This document shows, piece after piece, positions 20,604-21,190 of a stretch of 21,190 nucleotides of DNA. The position numbers and the translations under genes are program-made. A model generated the notes under the pieces. That model saw only the letters and a program-made list of their open reading frames with translations, did not search any database and was not told the origin of the DNA. Each line of letters starts with the position of its first letter. The stretch's first letter is position 1. Source of the stretch: an uncultured Caryophanales bacterium (GTDB taxonomy: Bacteria; Bacillota_I; Bacilli_A; RF39; UBA660); NCBI GenBank assembly GCA_947065955.1, contig CAMSXY010000006.1, forward strand, positions 1 to 21,190. Direction: 5' to 3'.

Positions 20604-21146
20604 TTAAACTTTCTTTTTAATAGGATGTCTAATAACTGTTTTTAATTTATCTTCTGCACATTTTCTTGGATCACTTAAATAAATTTCATGATGAAAGCGA
20701 TCCTCATTAATATCTAAGATATATCCTTCTTTTTCTATATATTGTTGCATAAGATCAACCGTTTCGACTTCTCGATCAAAAGATCCTATATGCATACACT
20801 GCACACAAATTCCTTCCTCATAAGTAAAAAATTCCACTTTTGAAAAATCCTGTTTTTTCTTTTGAGTAGCCTCAGAAATAGCCCAATCAAAATCTTGTTT
20901 TGTTACAAAATCAGGTAATCGAATCATCGAAATAAAACACATATCCTTTTTCCGTGTATAATCAAGTCCTTTTGTGTCCTCTTGCCACCAAAACCCTTCC
21001 AAAGGAGGTACTACATAGGAAAAGTACCCTTTTATTTGATAAGGCGTTTTATAACTCATTTTTATTGTAAAAGCAATACTATATAAAAGTCCAATAGAAT
21101 TTTTGTATTCGCTATTTTCTTCATTAGGATCCCCTTTTCCTCTTAC
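20604..21146 (-). CDS. GyrI-like small-molecule-binding domain protein, 5'-truncated
   Basis: About 181 residues survive, from a GTA codon at 21146 to TAA at 20604. The visible start (RGKGDPN) and downstream YKTPYQIKGYFSYVVPPLEGFWW, DFDWAISEA and HIGSFDREVETVDLM-x-Q-Y match my knowledge of the GyrI-like domain proteins (COG4832 type, about 210 aa), relatives of the effector domains of AraC/MerR regulators and of SbmC/GyrI. They bind or hydrolyse small hydrophobic compounds in known cases. The missing N-terminus, probably 25-30 residues, lies off the contig. An apparent longer frame starting MGDWSSDVCSSDL is translated sequencing adapter and must not be annotated. Confidence 0.82.
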   Translation of the reverse strand, partial: VRGKGDPNEENSEYKNSIGLLYSIAFTIKMSYKTPYQIKGYFSYVVPPLEGFWWQEDTKGLDYTRKKDMCFISMIRLPDFVTKQDFDWAISEATQKKKQDFSKVEFFTYEEGICVQCMHIGSFDREVETVDLMQQYIEKEGYILDINEDRFHHEIYLSDPRKCAEDKLKTVIRHPIKKKV

Positions 21147-21147
21147 A

Positions 21148-21190
21148 AGATCGGAAGAGCACACGTCTGAACTCCAGTCACCCAAGTCTA
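21148..21190. other. Illumina TruSeq-type adapter plus index (artefact)
   Basis: From AGATCGGAAGAGC to the end, the sequence is the standard adapter (21148-21181) followed by the index CCAAGTCT and one more base. With the left end this gives a perfect terminal inverted repeat that is purely technical. The coding frame of the GyrI-like gene reads straight through it. Confidence 0.98.

Noticed and set aside
21148..21185. N-terminal leader MGDWSSDVCSSDL of the last minus-strand frame
   Set aside because: It is translated adapter; the genuine coding sequence begins inside the contig at 21146 and lacks its natural start.
1..21190. Terminal inverted repeats suggesting a transposon or linear replicon
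   Set aside because: Both repeats are Illumina adapter plus index.
1..21190. CRISPR array, prophage, insertion sequence or integrase
   Set aside because: No spaced direct repeats, transposase or integrase motifs, or phage structural genes were seen on either strand; no duplicated tRNA 3' end that would mark an attachment site was found downstream of tRNA-Met.

Overview
This is a strongly A+T-rich contig from a low-GC, cell-walled member of the Bacillota, probably a Bacilli/Erysipelotrichia-like gut or host-associated lineage. The grounds are gene content (OmpR/HAMP two-component pair, UppP, a CsbB/GtrA/YfhO teichoic-acid-type glycosylation set, Fur-family zinc operon, QueH), AGGAGG-type ribosome sites, sigma-A promoters and U-tailed terminators. 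TGA is used as a stop and TGG for Trp, so the code is the standard bacterial one. No 16S is present, so taxonomy stays approximate. Both ends (1-45 and 21148-21190) are Illumina adapter with the same index, not biology. The true insert is 46-21147, and both terminal genes are cut.

Layout: 46-195 is the tail of rarA (+). Two small orphan genes diverge from overlapping promoters (213-518 -, 632-826 +). Then come holA (-), an OmpR-family response regulator/histidine kinase pair (-), an orphan coiled-coil protein (4130-4675 -) and uppP (-). 5636-8993 is a tight minus-strand operon, zur-like regulator > metal-binding lipoprotein > ATPase > permease > queH, joined by start/stop overlaps and headed by a palindromic operator over the -10 box. 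An orphan 149-aa gene follows (9066-9515 -). 9642-14175 is a second overlapping operon: membrane-anchored PIG-L deacetylase > YfhO-type membrane glycosyltransferase > CsbB/GtrB-type glycosyltransferase > GtrA-type flippase. This reads as a surface-polymer glycosylation pathway with an unusual extracellular deacetylase. 14309-18871 is a TetR regulator with a heterodimeric ABC exporter, one half carrying a degenerate ATPase site, under an operator placed inside a consensus promoter.

The least ordinary part is 18985-19480. An elongator tRNA-Met is followed by a convergent RNA pair: a short plus-strand RNA with its own promoter and terminator, and a minus-strand mRNA for a 30-residue Lys-flanked hydrophobic peptide with a strong Shine-Dalgarno. 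The two RNAs overlap at their 3' ends, and the mRNA's 5' leader is complementary to its own 3' tail. This is the architecture of a type I toxin-antitoxin module (compare txpA/RatA, bsrG/SR4, Fst/par), but I do not recognise the peptide. It was found by reading the sequence; no search was run. The right end has an orphan two-TM protein, a rhodanese lipoprotein and a truncated GyrI-like protein.
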